DNA of 64,000 bases from Adineta vaga (taxonomy: Eukaryota > Rotifera). Below are positions 38,648 to 52,071 of this stretch, piece after piece. A model generated the notes under the pieces. It did not search any database. It worked only from the letters and a program-made list of their open reading frames with translations, and had not been told where the DNA came from. How positions within the stretch are numbered: the first letter of the stretch is position 1; every line of letters begins with the position of its first letter. Location: NCBI GenBank assembly GCA_021613535.1, contig CP075492.1:8246001-8310000 (forward strand), written 5' to 3'. Both the position numbers and the translations under genes were made by a program.

Positions 38648-39264
38648 AGTGATAATATTATTCACTCTTGATAAAAATACTGTTTGTCTAGAATAAGAAA
38701 AGAAGACAATCTTATTTCGTTGTATTTAAAAGGATAGAACTACGCAAATTAAAATGTAAAAAAAACGCTAGACAAACACAACATCATCTATGGTATAGTC
38801 AGTAAATACAGTGGGCAAAAGAAAGAAATAGAAGAACAAAAAATTCATTATGATTAGATGACGGACAAGTACTAAACAAATATAAAGTGGTTTTTAAGAA
38901 TTGATATCAAAATCAAATTCTTAGACGAGGAAAAACTATTGATAAATCGTAATCAAACATTATCGAATGGAAATATTATTTCAATTGAGAAATAGAACAA
39001 TAGATAAGAGTGACATCTTCTGAACAGAATCTTTCAAGCTCAAACTCTCTGTAAATTGTGCTGTATGGTATATGGAAATATATCGTTTTCACTACGATTA
39101 ACGAAGAAAATTCTTCAAAGAATTTGTTTATAGCATTAAGAAAAAAAGGTGTTTAGTTATAAATTTATTAAATTTTGACACAAATACGAAACGCACAATA
39201 AACACAAATTTTTAATTGAGAAGAAAAAACCCGCTAAGCGACAAAACAATGATTTTTTTATCAA
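38648..39264. other. Spacer between SPT copy 2 and the CCDC66-like gene
   Basis: AT-rich sequence without a supported gene; likely the copy 2 promoter/5' UTR and the 3' UTR of the CCDC66-like gene. Confidence 0.55.
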
Positions 39265-42200
39265 TTAAACTGGAATCGCATTCATTGATGTGGCAACTTC
39301 TTGTTGTCGACGAACCAAATTCTGAAATACAATCAAATTTGAATTCGTTTATTTCTATTTATTAATAATGAAAAAGTTATACGAACTTCTTTAATTGCTG
39401 TTAATTGTTGAAGAATATGTTGCTGTTGAGATGGAGGCACATGATAAGGCGGTGCTTGCACATTGACATTGGATCGTCGTTGATGATCATCATACGTATA
39501 TGTTGTAGGCTATAATTAGAAGACTTTATTCGATTGATTTTTCTTTTTATAGACATACTTTTGATCGTTGAACATGAGCTGAAGATTCACGTGATTGTGG
39601 AAGAGGTGAAAATGCTCTCGCTGGATCAAGTATTTCATCTGATCTTGTATATGGTATAAAATGTTCGTATTTATCTAATGATGACATATTACGAAAAGTT
39701 GGTTCACCATCTGTATTTGGCATAACAAATGTTTTTTCTTTATTTTGTCCTTTTGAGGAATCTACGTCGTGCTTTTGTGATTGTTGTTGATTATGTTTCG
39801 AAATAATCGAACGTGGTTGATTATTTGTCGTTACTTTAGTTTCTTTTCGTTGATGTTGTAATTCACTATCACTATTCCATCGATTATATGCTGCTCTTTT
39901 TCGTGTAGCATCATTATGATCTACTGTTGGTCGTTCATTAGTAGGTTGTTTTGTATGTTGACGTTTTTCATAATTTGGATCACGTTTTGAATTTGGTACA
40001 TATTCACGATGGGCACCATTTTGATAATTCCATAAAGGTCGATGAACAAGATCATGTACACCATATTGATTACGATGAGTATTTTCATCCCGAGAATTAT
40101 TATTCGAATGTGTTGTTGTAACAGATGAACGTCGTTGACGTTGATTATCTTCATTAGAACGAATGCGAACATTCTTTTTATTTTGTTTAACATCACGAAT
40201 AAGATGATTAGGAACTTGAGGAGGAAGATCAGATTCTTCTCGTGTATAATGAAACATTCGATTTTGAGGAATCATTCGAAGATCAGTTTGTACACCATTG
40301 TCACTAGATGATAAAATTCTTTTTTACTAAAAGTTTCGAAAACAAAAGCTAAAAAGTTTACCTTCGAAATGTTGAATCAATTGTATTAACAGCTTCATCT
40401 CGACGTATGTCAGTAGTTCGATACGATTGTTGGTATTCATTAACAGTATTTAAATGTAATGGTTCAACTTTTGTTGTTGATGTTGCTGCTGCTGCTGCTG
40501 TAGTTTTCTTTGGTGAGGTATCTTGAAACTTTTCCGTTGTTCTTTGAGTTGATTGTGGAATAGGTGTTTTCATTTCTAAGGAGATAATGCAAATGGATCA
40601 TGGAAAGATAATCTAATCTGATGAACAAACTACCTGGTAATGTTTTTGCTAATAAATCTGTTTTATGTCCATTTCGTTTTAATTTTTCAATCAATTGTTG
40701 TTTCTTTTCATATTTTGCTAATTCAGCTGCTTCAACTATTTTCTCATAAGTTTGCTGAACTATTGCATCATGTTGACGAGATTTACTCGATTCTTGCCCA
40801 GTGGTATTAGTTGTTGGAGCATTCTTCGTTGGTATTGGTGATGGATCTTTCTGCTGTTGTGGAACATGACGATTAGCAGCTTCTTGTACAATAGGATGAA
40901 CATTTTCATGTAGAAAATCTTGTCGACGTTCAGTTTCTTGTTGAGTGAATTTGTTTCGTTTATTATCTTCAATTTGCTTTTGTAAATCATCTAACCACTG
41001 TCGTCGTTCCATTTCTTTGGCGACTTTGACATCGTCTTCAAAACGAACATTGCCAAGTAAAAGATTCGTACGCATAGCTGCAGGCACATGTGTCTGATCA
41101 TTGATAACAATATTAGATGTCACCGAAGAAGGATCAGGTGCGCGATATTGAATAACACTATTCGATGCTGGTTGCTAAAAATAAAGCGTAAAAATTCAAT
41201 AAATTGATGAAAAACAAAAGATTAATGCAATATACTGAGATTCTTTGTTCAATTTCGTTCGCATTTGGAGCACCTGCACCTGGACGTCCGAAAGGATTCC
41301 ATACAGGAGCTTTTTCCGCTATAAACAAAAAGATCATGCTAGAATAATTATTTGTATGAACTTACCATTTTCTTGTCTCCATTGTTGTTGTTTCTTTTCT
41401 ATCAAACCTGTTTTGTAATAATCATTTTGTGAATTATCAAATTGTTTTCCGGTTGGTGGTATTGATGGTTGATTCGTTGATGAGTAATCTAAAGGAAATG
41501 CTAAACGTTCTAAATAAAGAAAGAAAATTCGATATCAATGTCTAGATGTCATTTTTTACCTGGTGATGTAGAAGCTTTTTGATGAGCAGGAGTTAATTGA
41601 TGTTTTAATTGATCATATTCAACTTCCAATCGCATTCGATCCATCTCAGCTAGAGAAAAGAAATCAAATAATAGAAAAATCGTTTCTCAAACACGTTCTT
41701 ACCTCTTTCTCGCATCCATTTTCTACGTTTTTTATCAGCCATCATACCTAATGCTTCGTCACGAGGTGAGATTTGACCTAAGGGTAGTACTGAAGACGGC
41801 TGTAGTGGTATATCTAATGGAGGAACAGGAATTGTTGATGAAACATCATTTGATTGTTGTTGTGATGGTTCTGGTTGTGCCTGAATCGTTTGTGGTGGAG
41901 GTGGAGGTAGTGATATTTCTATATCATATATTCGAATATTTACATATTAGGTTCGATTTCAAATAGTACCTCTATGTTCTGATACTGCATTATTTGGAAC
42001 TCTTGAAGTATCTTTTACTGCTTTGACAAGTTCTGCTATTTCTTCCATTGTCATGAAAACACCAACTGAGGCATCGTTATCATTAACAACGATCTTGTGT
42101 GATTTTTTTGTTTGTTTATTCGTTACATTCTGTGGAGGAGGAGGAGGAGGAGGAAGAGGTTTTTGACTAGTTGACTTTGGCTTAGGTTGTACTGGAACAC

Positions 42201-42480
42201 GCGTAGTATTTATTGCTCGACTATTACGTTTTCCTTTGATTTGTGGTTTTTCTTGAGGCTCTTCTGAAAAAGAAAAGAAAATTCTCTTCTACTACTGAAT
42301 AGAAAAGAATTAATACAAACCAAATATTTCATCGAAATAAATTTGTGGTTTACCATTGACCATTTGAGTACGAAAATGTGTCGTTCTATCTTCTGAAAAG
42401 GAACATTATGCAATTCAAACTTTTGATTCTTATGTATACATACCAATAGGACCAGATTTAACAGCAGTTGCAGCAGCCAT
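39265..42480 (-). CDS. CCDC66-like coiled-coil protein (probable cilium/centrosome protein)
   Basis: Many short exons run from ATG 42478-42480 to the stop at 39265-39267. Disordered Pro/Gln/Ser-rich sequence, including two short poly-Pro tracts, surrounds charged helices. One is KKRRKWMRERAEMDRMRLE. The other region is VPAAMRTNLLLGNVRFEDD followed by EMERRQWLDDLQKQIEDNKR. The latter resembles the CCDC66 domain, where a xMRTxxxLG stretch precedes a xQQKKWLEELxKQ helix. CCDC66 is a microtubule, satellite and cilium-base protein; CSPP1 is the main alternative. The C-terminal half is Asn/Arg/Gln-rich and without recognised domains. Assignment rests on one motif and is moderate. Confidence 0.6.
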
Positions 42481-42825
42481 TTGTATGTTTTTGTAGTATC
42501 AGTTCAAAAGAAAAACTACATTCATTCACACAATTGTTATCGTTAGAATTATTATTCTTGGCAGACATACATGCATGTTTTTTTTTCATTCTGTCATAAC
42601 TGTTGAAATCAGACGTCTATCGCTTAACGGCGACCTTTGTGAAATGCATAATGTAGTGCATAGGTATGCTATTACCTAGAAAGCTTTAACGATCAAATGA
42701 TCGATCAATAGCATAGAATACTATTCAAGTATATTCATTTAATTCATATATTATTGATTCTCCAAAAAATAAAGTGAAATCTGTTTGATATTTTTCCAGA
42801 TCAACTAAATAGAAGTCAACGAACG
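42481..42825. promoter_or_regulatory. Divergent intergenic region, CCDC66-like / E2
   Basis: Start codons of the two genes point away from each other across 345 nt, so this short region should contain both promoters. No TATA box is clear. A pyrimidine tract and AG just before the E2 5' UTR (about 42791-42800) could be a splice or trans-splice acceptor. Confidence 0.45.
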
Positions 42826-43302
42826 ATGTCATCAACAACATCTTCAGCTTCTCCTAGTGCACAAACACGACGTTTAGTACTAGATTTAAATTCATATAAT
42901 AAAAATCCATTACCGTACATTCGAGATCTTCAATATTCCGTGGATTCAGATGGTTTTAATCAATTGCATGGAATATTAATTGGTCCAGAGAAAAGTTCAT
43001 ACGAGAACGGTCAATTTCATTTTCGAATTAAATTTCTACTAGAGTATCCTTTTAAACCTCATGAATTCTACTTTCTGACACGAATCTGTCATCCAAATGT
43101 AGAAACAGAAACCGGTCATGCTTGTCATGATGAACTTCTTTCCTCATGGACACCACAGGTATCAATCATGACTATATTTTCGAAAATGCATGGACTTCTT
43201 GCACAACCTGATTATAATAAATATTACGAACAAAAAGTCATTCCAGGAAAAGATCCAAATACAGCTCGAGAATGGACAGAGAAATATGCAATGCCTGTTT
43301 AG
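42826..43302 (+). CDS. Ubiquitin-conjugating (E2) enzyme, intronless
   Basis: A single open frame encodes 158 residues with a UBC fold. A polar start is followed by the beta sheet segment (FHFRIKFLLEYPFKPHEFYF), the HPN motif (HPNV at 89-92) and the expected active-site cysteine at 100 in GHACHDEL. The SWTPQVSIMTIF helix region follows. The catalytic cysteine and HPN asparagine are present, so activity is plausible. The usual IC-L-D context is altered to AC-H-D, and the family member cannot be named. The lack of introns is unusual among its neighbours. AATAAA at 43399 marks the end. Confidence 0.85.
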   Translation: MSSTTSSASPSAQTRRLVLDLNSYNKNPLPYIRDLQYSVDSDGFNQLHGILIGPEKSSYENGQFHFRIKFLLEYPFKPHEFYFLTRICHPNVETETGHACHDELLSSWTPQVSIMTIFSKMHGLLAQPDYNKYYEQKVIPGKDPNTAREWTEKYAMPV

Positions 43303-43489
43303 TCAACTGACTATATGGTAAACGATTTTCTGAATATAGTATTCAAATCAGCAGATAAAATGAACATTATATTTTAAATCAATAGATATATCTCTTGTAA
43401 TAAACCTATATGTAACGTTATATGTCAGAAATTCGTTCATTGACTCCTAAATCTATACAAGACATCATTTTATTTCTATACATTCATAT

Positions 43490-45907
43490 TTATCTGTTTA
43501 CACTAGGAGAAATGTAAGTGTCAACTTGTTTCATTTGGTTTTTACATCGACAGAGTGTCGTTGGTACAAAAACTGTTTCATTATTACAATAATGTATCGG
43601 ATTATTTTCTTGTTGATGTGCAAGTAGATTCTGTTGTAATTCAGATACACATTCTTGATGATTCGGATAGATCAATTGACTTCCAACAATGAGTACTGCT
43701 TGACACGGCTGATGTACTTGTTGTTGCTGCTGTTGTTGTTGTTGTAAATTTGGTGATGAATAACCTTTCATCGTCGACAGATATTCATGTGCATTTGACG
43801 AATGACAACAATGATAATGACGAAATGATGGCGGATAGGGTGGCAAAGCTGGTGCATTCGTATTCATTAATTTTTTATCATTATATAGAAATGGTTGTTC
43901 ACTATCGGATGATAAGGATGGTAATTGTTCATAGAGACTATCATTAACTGGAAGACTCTCTGGTGTTTTATGTATTGGTTGATGAAGAGTCGTATGATAA
44001 TAATAATGATGTGAACGTTGTCGTTCAAGTTCAGCTGTTATATGACGACGAAGTTTTCGTCGACAAATCGCCAATGATATAAGTAATAAAAGGAAGAGTA
44101 AAACGAAGAAAAGAAGAAAAAAAACGATGACAATTAATGTTTGATTATGTTGAATAAGATTCGATGCTGTAAATGAATCATGATGAAAGATTGAAAAGAG
44201 TTTTGACGGATCTTTAACAGATACAAATGATGGATAAATACTTGTTGTATAAAATACAGCATCGAATGAGACTATTAAAATAAACAAATTCAAAATATGT
44301 TTGATTCAATTGAACTAAGGTTTTTAATCAATATGAAACAAACCTGTCGTCGATGATTCTGTTGTTCGTATAACACGAATTAAATCATCATTTTGATCAA
44401 TTTTCCATCCGTAACTAATTATTTCTCCTTCATTAACTTGTTCATTTGATAAAATAACATATTGCAAATTTTTTAAACATCCAAATAAATTATTCATATT
44501 CGGTAATATTCTCATTAGATTTGAATTGTAACTTAAATTAATTTCTTGTAAATTTGTCGCAGCACAAAATGTTTCATTCGTAAAATTTCGTATATTATTT
44601 TTCGCTAAATTCAATTTTATTAATAAACTTTTACCAACAAATACAAATGGTTTGATTTGTTCGATACGATTTTCTTCATAATTAAGTTCAGTGATTGTTT
44701 CCGGTAAAAGGATATGAATATGAGAGAAATTTCCTTGTCGACATTTGACAGTATGTTGTGACCAAAGAGTATCATGTGAACATAAACAGTCAGAAGGACA
44801 TACTGAATGACAATCACATGCTTCAAAATCACAACATGTACAATCGGATGTACAATGTCGAGTATAGAAACATTGAAAATCACTTGAAGAAACATCAAAG
44901 ATTGAACGAGAATTACATTGAAGAAAAGATAAATCAGTAATATTAATTGACGATGAATTCAATAATGAATTAAGCCAACAATCGCATATGAGAGGATTAC
45001 CATAGAGTATAAGTTGAAGAATAGGAGTATTTAAAATCTACAGAAGAACAAAAAGAAACATCATAGTTTAGATAAAAACATTTTTTGATAAATCGAAAAA
45101 ATTTACTTGATAATCATCATGAGTTGACTTGTTCAGTATATCTTTGAAGAATTCTAATGAATTTATTTGATTAAATCGAAGATCGAGTACTTGTAAAGAT
45201 TTATGTAACCATTTGTTATCAATCCATGTCAGAGCATTAGTTGATAGATTCAAATATTCAAGTTCTATACTTCGATCAAGTATAGGCAATCGTTCTAAAT
45301 GATTATCAGCTAATGATAAATGAGTTAATTTTTTCAATGATTTTAATAATGATACAAGAGATGATTGTGCTAAATTACAATCAGTTAAATCTAATTGCAT
45401 TAAATTTCTTGGTAAAGATGATAATTGAAGATGTTTATTATGACGAAGACTAAGACCAACTAGTTGTTGTTGATGAATATGATTTGAACCAAATTTAATT
45501 TCACGTAGATTTGGATTATGATCAAGATATAGATATTTCAACTGGAATGGTAACGGATAAGAAAGTATAAATGTTGATAAAAGATTGTAACTTAAATCAA
45601 GTGTTTCCAATGATGATGGTAGAGAAAATGGTAATTGACTTAATGTTAATAATTGACATGAATTGATTTGAAAAGTTCGCATTGTATAATTGGAAGAAAA
45701 TGAAAATAATGGAAGATTCGTCATTGTTAATGTATTTGTTGTACATATTTGCTTTTCATCTTGTTGTAAAGATAGATATTCAATTAAAATAGTGCACTGT
45801 TCAGTTATTCGATCATTTGAAAAAAGAAAATGTTTATTATCCGTACAATTCCATTCAAATGATTGACTATTGTGAATAAGAAAGATGATCAAGAAAATAA
45901 ACATCAT
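43490..45907 (-). CDS. Toll-like LRR receptor ectodomain with TM but no TIR domain
   Basis: Three exons (45107-45907, 44344-45037, 43490-44271) join in frame to 758 residues. A signal peptide precedes about nine leucine-rich repeats. An LRRCT (PLICDCWLNSLL) follows, then the Cys cluster CTCCDFEACDCHSVCPSDC, which is characteristic of insect Toll-6/7/8-type receptors at the LRRCT-LRRNT junction. A short second LRR block comes next, then one TM helix (about 545-570). The cytosolic tail, about 190 residues, has basic residues, Tyr/Pro-rich stretches, a poly-Gln run and Cys pairs, but no TIR box motifs. It may act in adhesion or as a decoy. The exon ends are clean, so truncation by a missed exon is unlikely but possible. 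Confidence 0.85.
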
Positions 45908-47986
45908 CTAAAAGATTTGATAAAAAAAATGAAATTATATTAAGAAAAAAGAAGAAAATGTTTAAAATATATATATTTGAACAAAAGAAACACTAGGCGT
46001 TCTCTTAGAAGAAAATAATTATAAACACTGCATGTCTCTATACATATACATATATGTATATAGAAAAGTAGTATAAATTAATTCAAATAACCTTACGCAA
46101 CAGTAGGAAAGTTGATGATGATGATGATGATGAAAACATTTTGATTAATATGCATGAAATCTTGATGTTATTACAGTGAGCCGACAATTAAAGAAGCCGG
46201 AAGACGACACCTTGTCGATAGTATTCAATTGCATTATATATACAAAAGCCTATGATACTAATCGATGAGAAAACGAGAGAAGCGCTAACTGACCTTGACC
46301 AATATTGCCTTGCTCGGTTTTTTCTTCTTCTCCCTCTCTCTCTCTCTCTTCGTCTTTCTTTTCTTATCACTTCAATCCAATCAATGTTGACGATGTATGT
46401 CGGATGTTCAAAGATGTATATCTATTTGCTTTAGTACTAATGACAAGAACTGTTAGTGAATCTAATTTAAGGAAAGCTCACTTTTGTTTTCTGTTATTCT
46501 AATAGAAGATCTAAATGAAGCTTATAATAGTAAATAGATGAGTGAATGACATTTCATTCGATCTTATGATTGAAAAGATGAAGCAAACTCATTGTTCATA
46601 CATATGTATATGTCTGATAATTAACAAAAAGAATCATCAACATAACAAATGAAATGAGCAATGAGGGAAATGAAGTGAAACGAAAGCTGATTCCCTCTTG
46701 TATAGTTGTCGTCATCTTATCTTGAAGAAAGAGAATTGAAATGAAAATGTGTAGATGTCTATATCAAACTCAGTATTGAATGTAAGCGTGAAGCGTGACC
46801 ACAGCTGTATTGATGATTAATCTCCAAGGATCTGCTCTTTCGTTTGATGTTATGATTATACTTTTTTTAACACTTTCCTATTCTTCTCAAAATAATAACG
46901 ACAATTTCCGTCTTAACCATCTGCTTGACCTCATTTTCTTCTAGTTTTCTTTTTGTGTTCTAGTAAAACACTACTCGTTGAATATGTCAATTCTCTCTCT
47001 CTGCCATTAAATGACCACTCACTTTTGCTCTTATTTTCAAAGATTCATTCTTTTTTCAATTGAAAAAGAAAATGAATTAAATCGAAACTTTTCAATTAGA
47101 AGTAGGCGAGGCACATGGCCTCTGTCCCCTTAACTTTTATAAGGCTACGTAGATGAACGACGTGTGGCAGTATATAAACAAACGAAAGAATACTTTCAAG
47201 CGACACAATGTGACAAAAACTATTGGTATATATATATGTATACCCGAGAGTATATGTTATATTCTCATGAAGAAAAGATTCTACAGATAGAATATCAAAT
47301 CAAACTTTCTGCACCATCAAAGATGTCAATCGAAAGACCTTGCAAATAAGATTTATGTAAAAAAACGATGAAGAAAGAATGATTGACACATAAAGAGAAG
47401 AAACACAACTGTGTAACAGTTGATTGATCATTTTGCGCATCTATAACACTTTTTTTTCTCACTTTTATAACACTTGAACGTCACTTAAGAGGCAAAGATT
47501 ATTTGAAATTAGACAAATACTTCTTCATTCTTCACTCGACGACATGCAGTGCAAATGATATAACACATTCACCTGTTCCAATCTATTCACTATTACACTT
47601 CATCTGACCTCTTTCTGTTCTTGTTAATTTGATCCGCTAGAAAAGAAAAAGTAACATTGTACACACCGTTTTCTTTTTATTACAATACCTCCTTCTTCCG
47701 ATAGTTTTATTGGAAACAAAAGAATAAAAATAACATGTTGAAGACTTCTGGCTGAATAAACTCACTTTCTACTCATATCATCCAATCAATTGTGGAACGA
47801 CGATTGCGTGTACATGTACTATTAAAATGTAAATATATATAAGACACACACTTGCTTGCTTGCTGGCTTTATAATATATGTATATTAATATTACTACTGT
47901 ATTGTGATAGAATGACTGACATATATAAAAGAAGATGACTTTTCAACATAGGCTCTTTCTTCTTCTTCATCTTCTTCTTCTCTTCC

Positions 47987-48012
47987 GTTCTCTCTCTCTC
48001 TCTCTCTCTTTC
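47987..48012. repeat. (CT)n microsatellite
   Basis: An uninterrupted CT run follows a CTT-rich tract. It creates the low-complexity Arg/Glu frame on the other strand, which is not a gene. Confidence 0.85.
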
Positions 48013-49369
48013 GTTTGCTTGTTCAATCATTGATGTTCGAGTGGCACACATATACATACATACATACACATACCCTTCTTTATTCTCTCTTCTCAAATAT
48101 CGGAAGAGTGCATATAGCAGTCATACTACTGACATAGCGTGCTATTAGATCATTAAAGTTTGCAGTCAATAGGTTCATATCTCATCGTCGCGACATTGCA
48201 TGCTATGTTTCGGAAGATAGATTAATTTCGAAAGTCGTTAGTATTTGATGAAAATTTTCTTCTCATGTCATTCAGCTGCTTCTTTTTATTGGCGAAAAAA
48301 AAAACTTTTCTTTTCAATTAAATTTATCTTAAAAATCATTCAATCTTTTCAAAATTGTTTTTCACACGCTTCATTCAATACTTCTCAAGGTAGACTTTAA
48401 AACAATTATTTTCATGTTTTCATTCATTCCTATTGATTTGTCGATGTCTTTTTAATACGTCTATGTTGATCGCTATAATTATTTCAACATCATATACACA
48501 CACAAACATGTAATCGTCTAACATTTAAAGCAAGACGTATGCTTCCGATATATTGATCATTGCAGGAGGTTGCCTATGATCATAGCAATGAAGTATATAG
48601 AATGTATGCCTGCAGTTATGTATAAAGCAGACAAAATGTCACTGAAAGACACTAATGACAACTAAATGTATAGACGTTGACTTATCAAATGCTCACAACG
48701 CGTTTTTTTTTGTCTTATGAACATTGTTTCCATCTGTGCTTTTCTATTTTCTTTCTATTACTCAATTAGAAATATGACGAGATGAATAAGAGTGGCTTTC
48801 TTTTTTCGAAAGAAGAATGAATGTATGAATGAATGAAAATAAGCGAGATCGAACAATTATCATTCAAGGCAAACTTTAAAATAAAGAACGACAGTGATTA
48901 GAAATTCTATACGGTTAAATGATTTAAATATGGATGAAAAGAAGACAACGGCTGATATCAAAACGATATTTCCAGGTCAATAGATCTGAAAGTTTTTTGC
49001 CTCTATAACAATGTAGATATCTGATTGTAAATTTGTATGATCAAGTCATTTTCTTTGACATTATCTGTTCAAAGAATTATTGATGATCATATCAGAAGAT
49101 TAATTCTTTTCGAAACTTTCCGTTACTTCTTATATTTAAGAATAGAATCATTACGTCATCGTCTCATAGCTATTCACTGACATACAATAGGAACATGATG
49201 TGTTAATAGCATCTATTGACAAGAAAAGTGAGCTTGATATTACTGAAGAAGATACTTTGATTAAGAATGAATGAGGAAGATTAGCTATTGTCTTTAAGAG
49301 TTAACCTTATAGATAATGGAGAATCAGTTTTGTTTTATCAACGAAAAGGCGCAAGTTAAAGAACATAGA

Positions 49370-49392
49370 CACACCCACACACACACACACTT
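49370..49392. repeat. (CA)n microsatellite
   Basis: A short, slightly interrupted CA dinucleotide run in intergenic sequence. Confidence 0.8.
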
Positions 49393-50306
49393 ACAAAATC
49401 AACTCGATTGATTACTTTTCTTTTCTTGAGAGAAACTGGATGATGGCGTTTAATTAAAAAACTAAGATTTAATCGGCACCATCAATCTTAACATGTGGTA
49501 TTGTATTAGAGAGAGAATTTATCGCAGAAAATAATAGATTATCGAAGTATTCTATATAAAAAGACAAAAAAAAGCCTTGGACGAAATAAATTAACCATAG
49601 ATAATTAATGAGTTTGTTTTAGATTGATGGGATAAAAAAGATTTGTTCGAAGCGCAAACTGTTATTGGGAAACAATGTTGTAGATATTGATTTTGTTGGA
49701 TACAAAGAGATTGTTGTTCATTTATTCGCTATATAAAAGCGACCTTTCATCATTTCGTGTGTATGAAAACTTAGAATTGAATTTAAAATCGAACTTGAAT
49801 AATTCCAAGATTTAGGTGATAACATCGACACACTGATTTTTATTTATATATATAGAATACATGAGAGTAGACAATGAATAAAAGAGGGAAGGAAAAGCTT
49901 GCTGATGTTTTCGAGAGTGATAAATCCATATAAAAGATTTTGTCGATTGAAAGAAGAAAAATTAGGAATGTGTTTATGTGTGTGTGTGTGTTAAGAAAAA
50001 GAACAAGATAAAGAAAAAGAAACAAAAAGGAAATTGACGTTTGACGAGAAGTTTTCCTGACTAGTCATCTCTCCTCGTCATCAAAGTTTTGTTTTAATTA
50101 ATTGATCATCATTCTCACATTCGTCGTTAGTTAATACAGAAAGAGATTCTCATCCGAAAACACACTCAAAGACAAATGTTGGTGTTGTTGTTGTTGTTAT
50201 TGTTGAGAATATATAAAAGAAAAAAAAAGGAAATGCGTTACATTGAAACGAAAGAAAAGAAAAGAAAGAGAAGAAAATTGGGCTGTTTTTTAAACATCAT
50301 GTTCAT

Positions 50307-51271
50307 TCACTTTTGTTCATCATCGACATCTTGCACTTCATTATGTGCGTTATCATTATCACCAGGCATATCCGTTGTCCATAATGTGAGATTGTCACGT
50401 AAAAGTTGCATAATTAATGTTGAATCTAAATGAAGGAAAAGAAAATTTTCTTTACATAAATAAAAAAATCTATTAAAACAATTCAAACCTTTGTATGTAT
50501 CTTCATTGAGTGTATCCAATTCAGCAATGGCATCATCGAAAGCCTTAGAAAAGATGAAATTTCATTAGAAAAATCAATACAAATGAAGTCTAAACAAATG
50601 ACATACTTGTTTAGCCAATCGACAAGCTCGTTCAGGTGTATTGAGAATTTCATAATAGAATACCGAAAAATTCAAAGCTAAACCAAGACGAATGGGATGG
50701 GTTGGTGGTAATTCATTTTGAGCAATATCATTCGCTTTTGTATAGGCGACGAGTGAATTTTCTGCTGCTTCTTTTCGATCCTCTTGGGTTGCAAATTCAG
50801 CTTTATATCGATGATAATCACCTTTCATTTTTAAGTAAAAGACTTTACTTTCACCTGATGCGGCATTTGGTAAAAGATTTTTATCAAGTAAATCAAGAAT
50901 ATCTTGACAAATATCACGTAATTCTTTTTCAACCTGAGAACGATATTTCTTTATCATAGCCATTTTTGTATTTTCCGATTTATTTTCTTCTTTACTTTCA
51001 ATATTAGTAATAATTCGCCATGATGCACGTCGTGCTCCAATTAAATTTTTATAGGCCACGGAAAGTAAATTACGTTCTTCAACGGTTAATTCTTGATCCA
51101 TTTTAGCAACTTTTTTCATGGATTCAACCATTTCTGATAAATTAAAAAACAAAACAAAGCAAATTAATTTTACGTTGTTAATTAAATTAGTTGTCTTTTC
51201 TTACCTTCATATCGTTCAGCTTGTTCAGCCAATTTAGCTTGATAGACATCATCATCACGTGAGGCAGGCAT
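50307..51271 (-). CDS. YWHAE: 14-3-3 protein, epsilon type
   Basis: This phosphoserine/threonine-binding dimer regulates many kinases and trafficking proteins in the cytosol. ATG 51269-51271 gives [20 protein letters not shown]. Conserved blocks include [20 protein letters not shown] (with binding Lys and Arg), [12 protein letters not shown] (binding Arg-Tyr), [35 protein letters not shown] and [19 protein letters not shown]. The acidic tail ends DVDDEQK, close to vertebrate epsilon (DVEDENQ). Four coding exons; the last intron uses a GTTTGA donor, accepted because the frame and KDSTLIMQ are restored. Confidence 0.96.
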
Positions 51272-52071
51272 AATTTCGAATAAAATGATAACGTTATACT
51301 AAAGAAACAAATCAGACGAGTGTTTTGTATATTTGAAGAGAAAAACGAATAAACAAAGAATCTTAGTTGCCGACTAACAACCATTTTGTCTCGTTGAACC
51401 ATTCACTCATATTGAATTGAATAATGAGGCAGAGATAAGAAAATTTTTAATTTATTTATTTTAATAAAAATATTTTCAAATTCAATAAGAATTCGAAAGA
51501 AAATTTATTAGACTTTGATTTGTTTCATTTTTTAAAGACATCTATAGATGTCAGGAGTGACGAATATGACTAACTTACATTTTATTTCACACTAAACATA
51601 ATACTTACTAAACAGTTTGTATATGAATGTTAAAGAATTTCTCTTTGGTAAGGTCATACGAGGTTATAAACATGACGTCATATTATTCTCGATTTCATTT
51701 GATTATCTTCTTTTACGATTTGACTGATCATGGACTATTTATTTCTTTAAATGAATTTTTCTTGTATAGAAGAAGAATAAAGCGCAATAGCATCATCTTT
51801 TCCTTTCGATTTATGTATACATAACAGTTTAACCGTACGATTTCGTTTTTCAAAACACGAAACAAATGAAGTCTAATTTCGAATGATGTTTATTATATCT
51901 CATTGATCATAAACTCTTTTTTTTTGTATGCATCAAATCTAATGTTGAATTTGAAGAATCTTCTACTAACAAATAAATAATAATTAATAATAATGATACA
52001 TGAAAGTGAAACGAAGAAAATTGCAATAATGGTCATTTTTTTATTTGACTAATTCATATCATTTGAAACGA
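51272..52071. other. Spacer between 14-3-3 and the proline-rich repeat protein
   Basis: AT-rich; must include the 14-3-3 promoter/5' UTR and the neighbouring 3' UTR. No exon with protein-like codon use was found. Confidence 0.55.

Larger units (their letters stand above)
45908..50306. other. Gene-poor 4.4 kb intergenic region
   Basis: No supported gene. It lies upstream of the Toll-like gene and downstream of 14-3-3. It contains simple repeats: CT near 46328-46352, CT near 47987-48012, CA near 49370-49392 and TG near 49976-49991, plus an AT palindrome around 46042-46060. Open frames are short and low-complexity. Distal regulatory sequence or unrecognised non-coding RNA cannot be excluded. 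Confidence 0.5.

Noticed and set aside
46042-46060. AT-rich palindrome
   Set aside because: Simple TA/CA alternation common in such DNA, with no flanking element structure.
47869-48096. Arg/Glu/Lys-rich minus-strand frame
   Set aside because: Produced by the CT microsatellite.
48545-48600. Possible microRNA-like hairpin (TCATTGC / GCAATGA arms)
   Set aside because: Only about 7 paired bases plus a short outer stem and a large loop; no known microRNA seed recognised.
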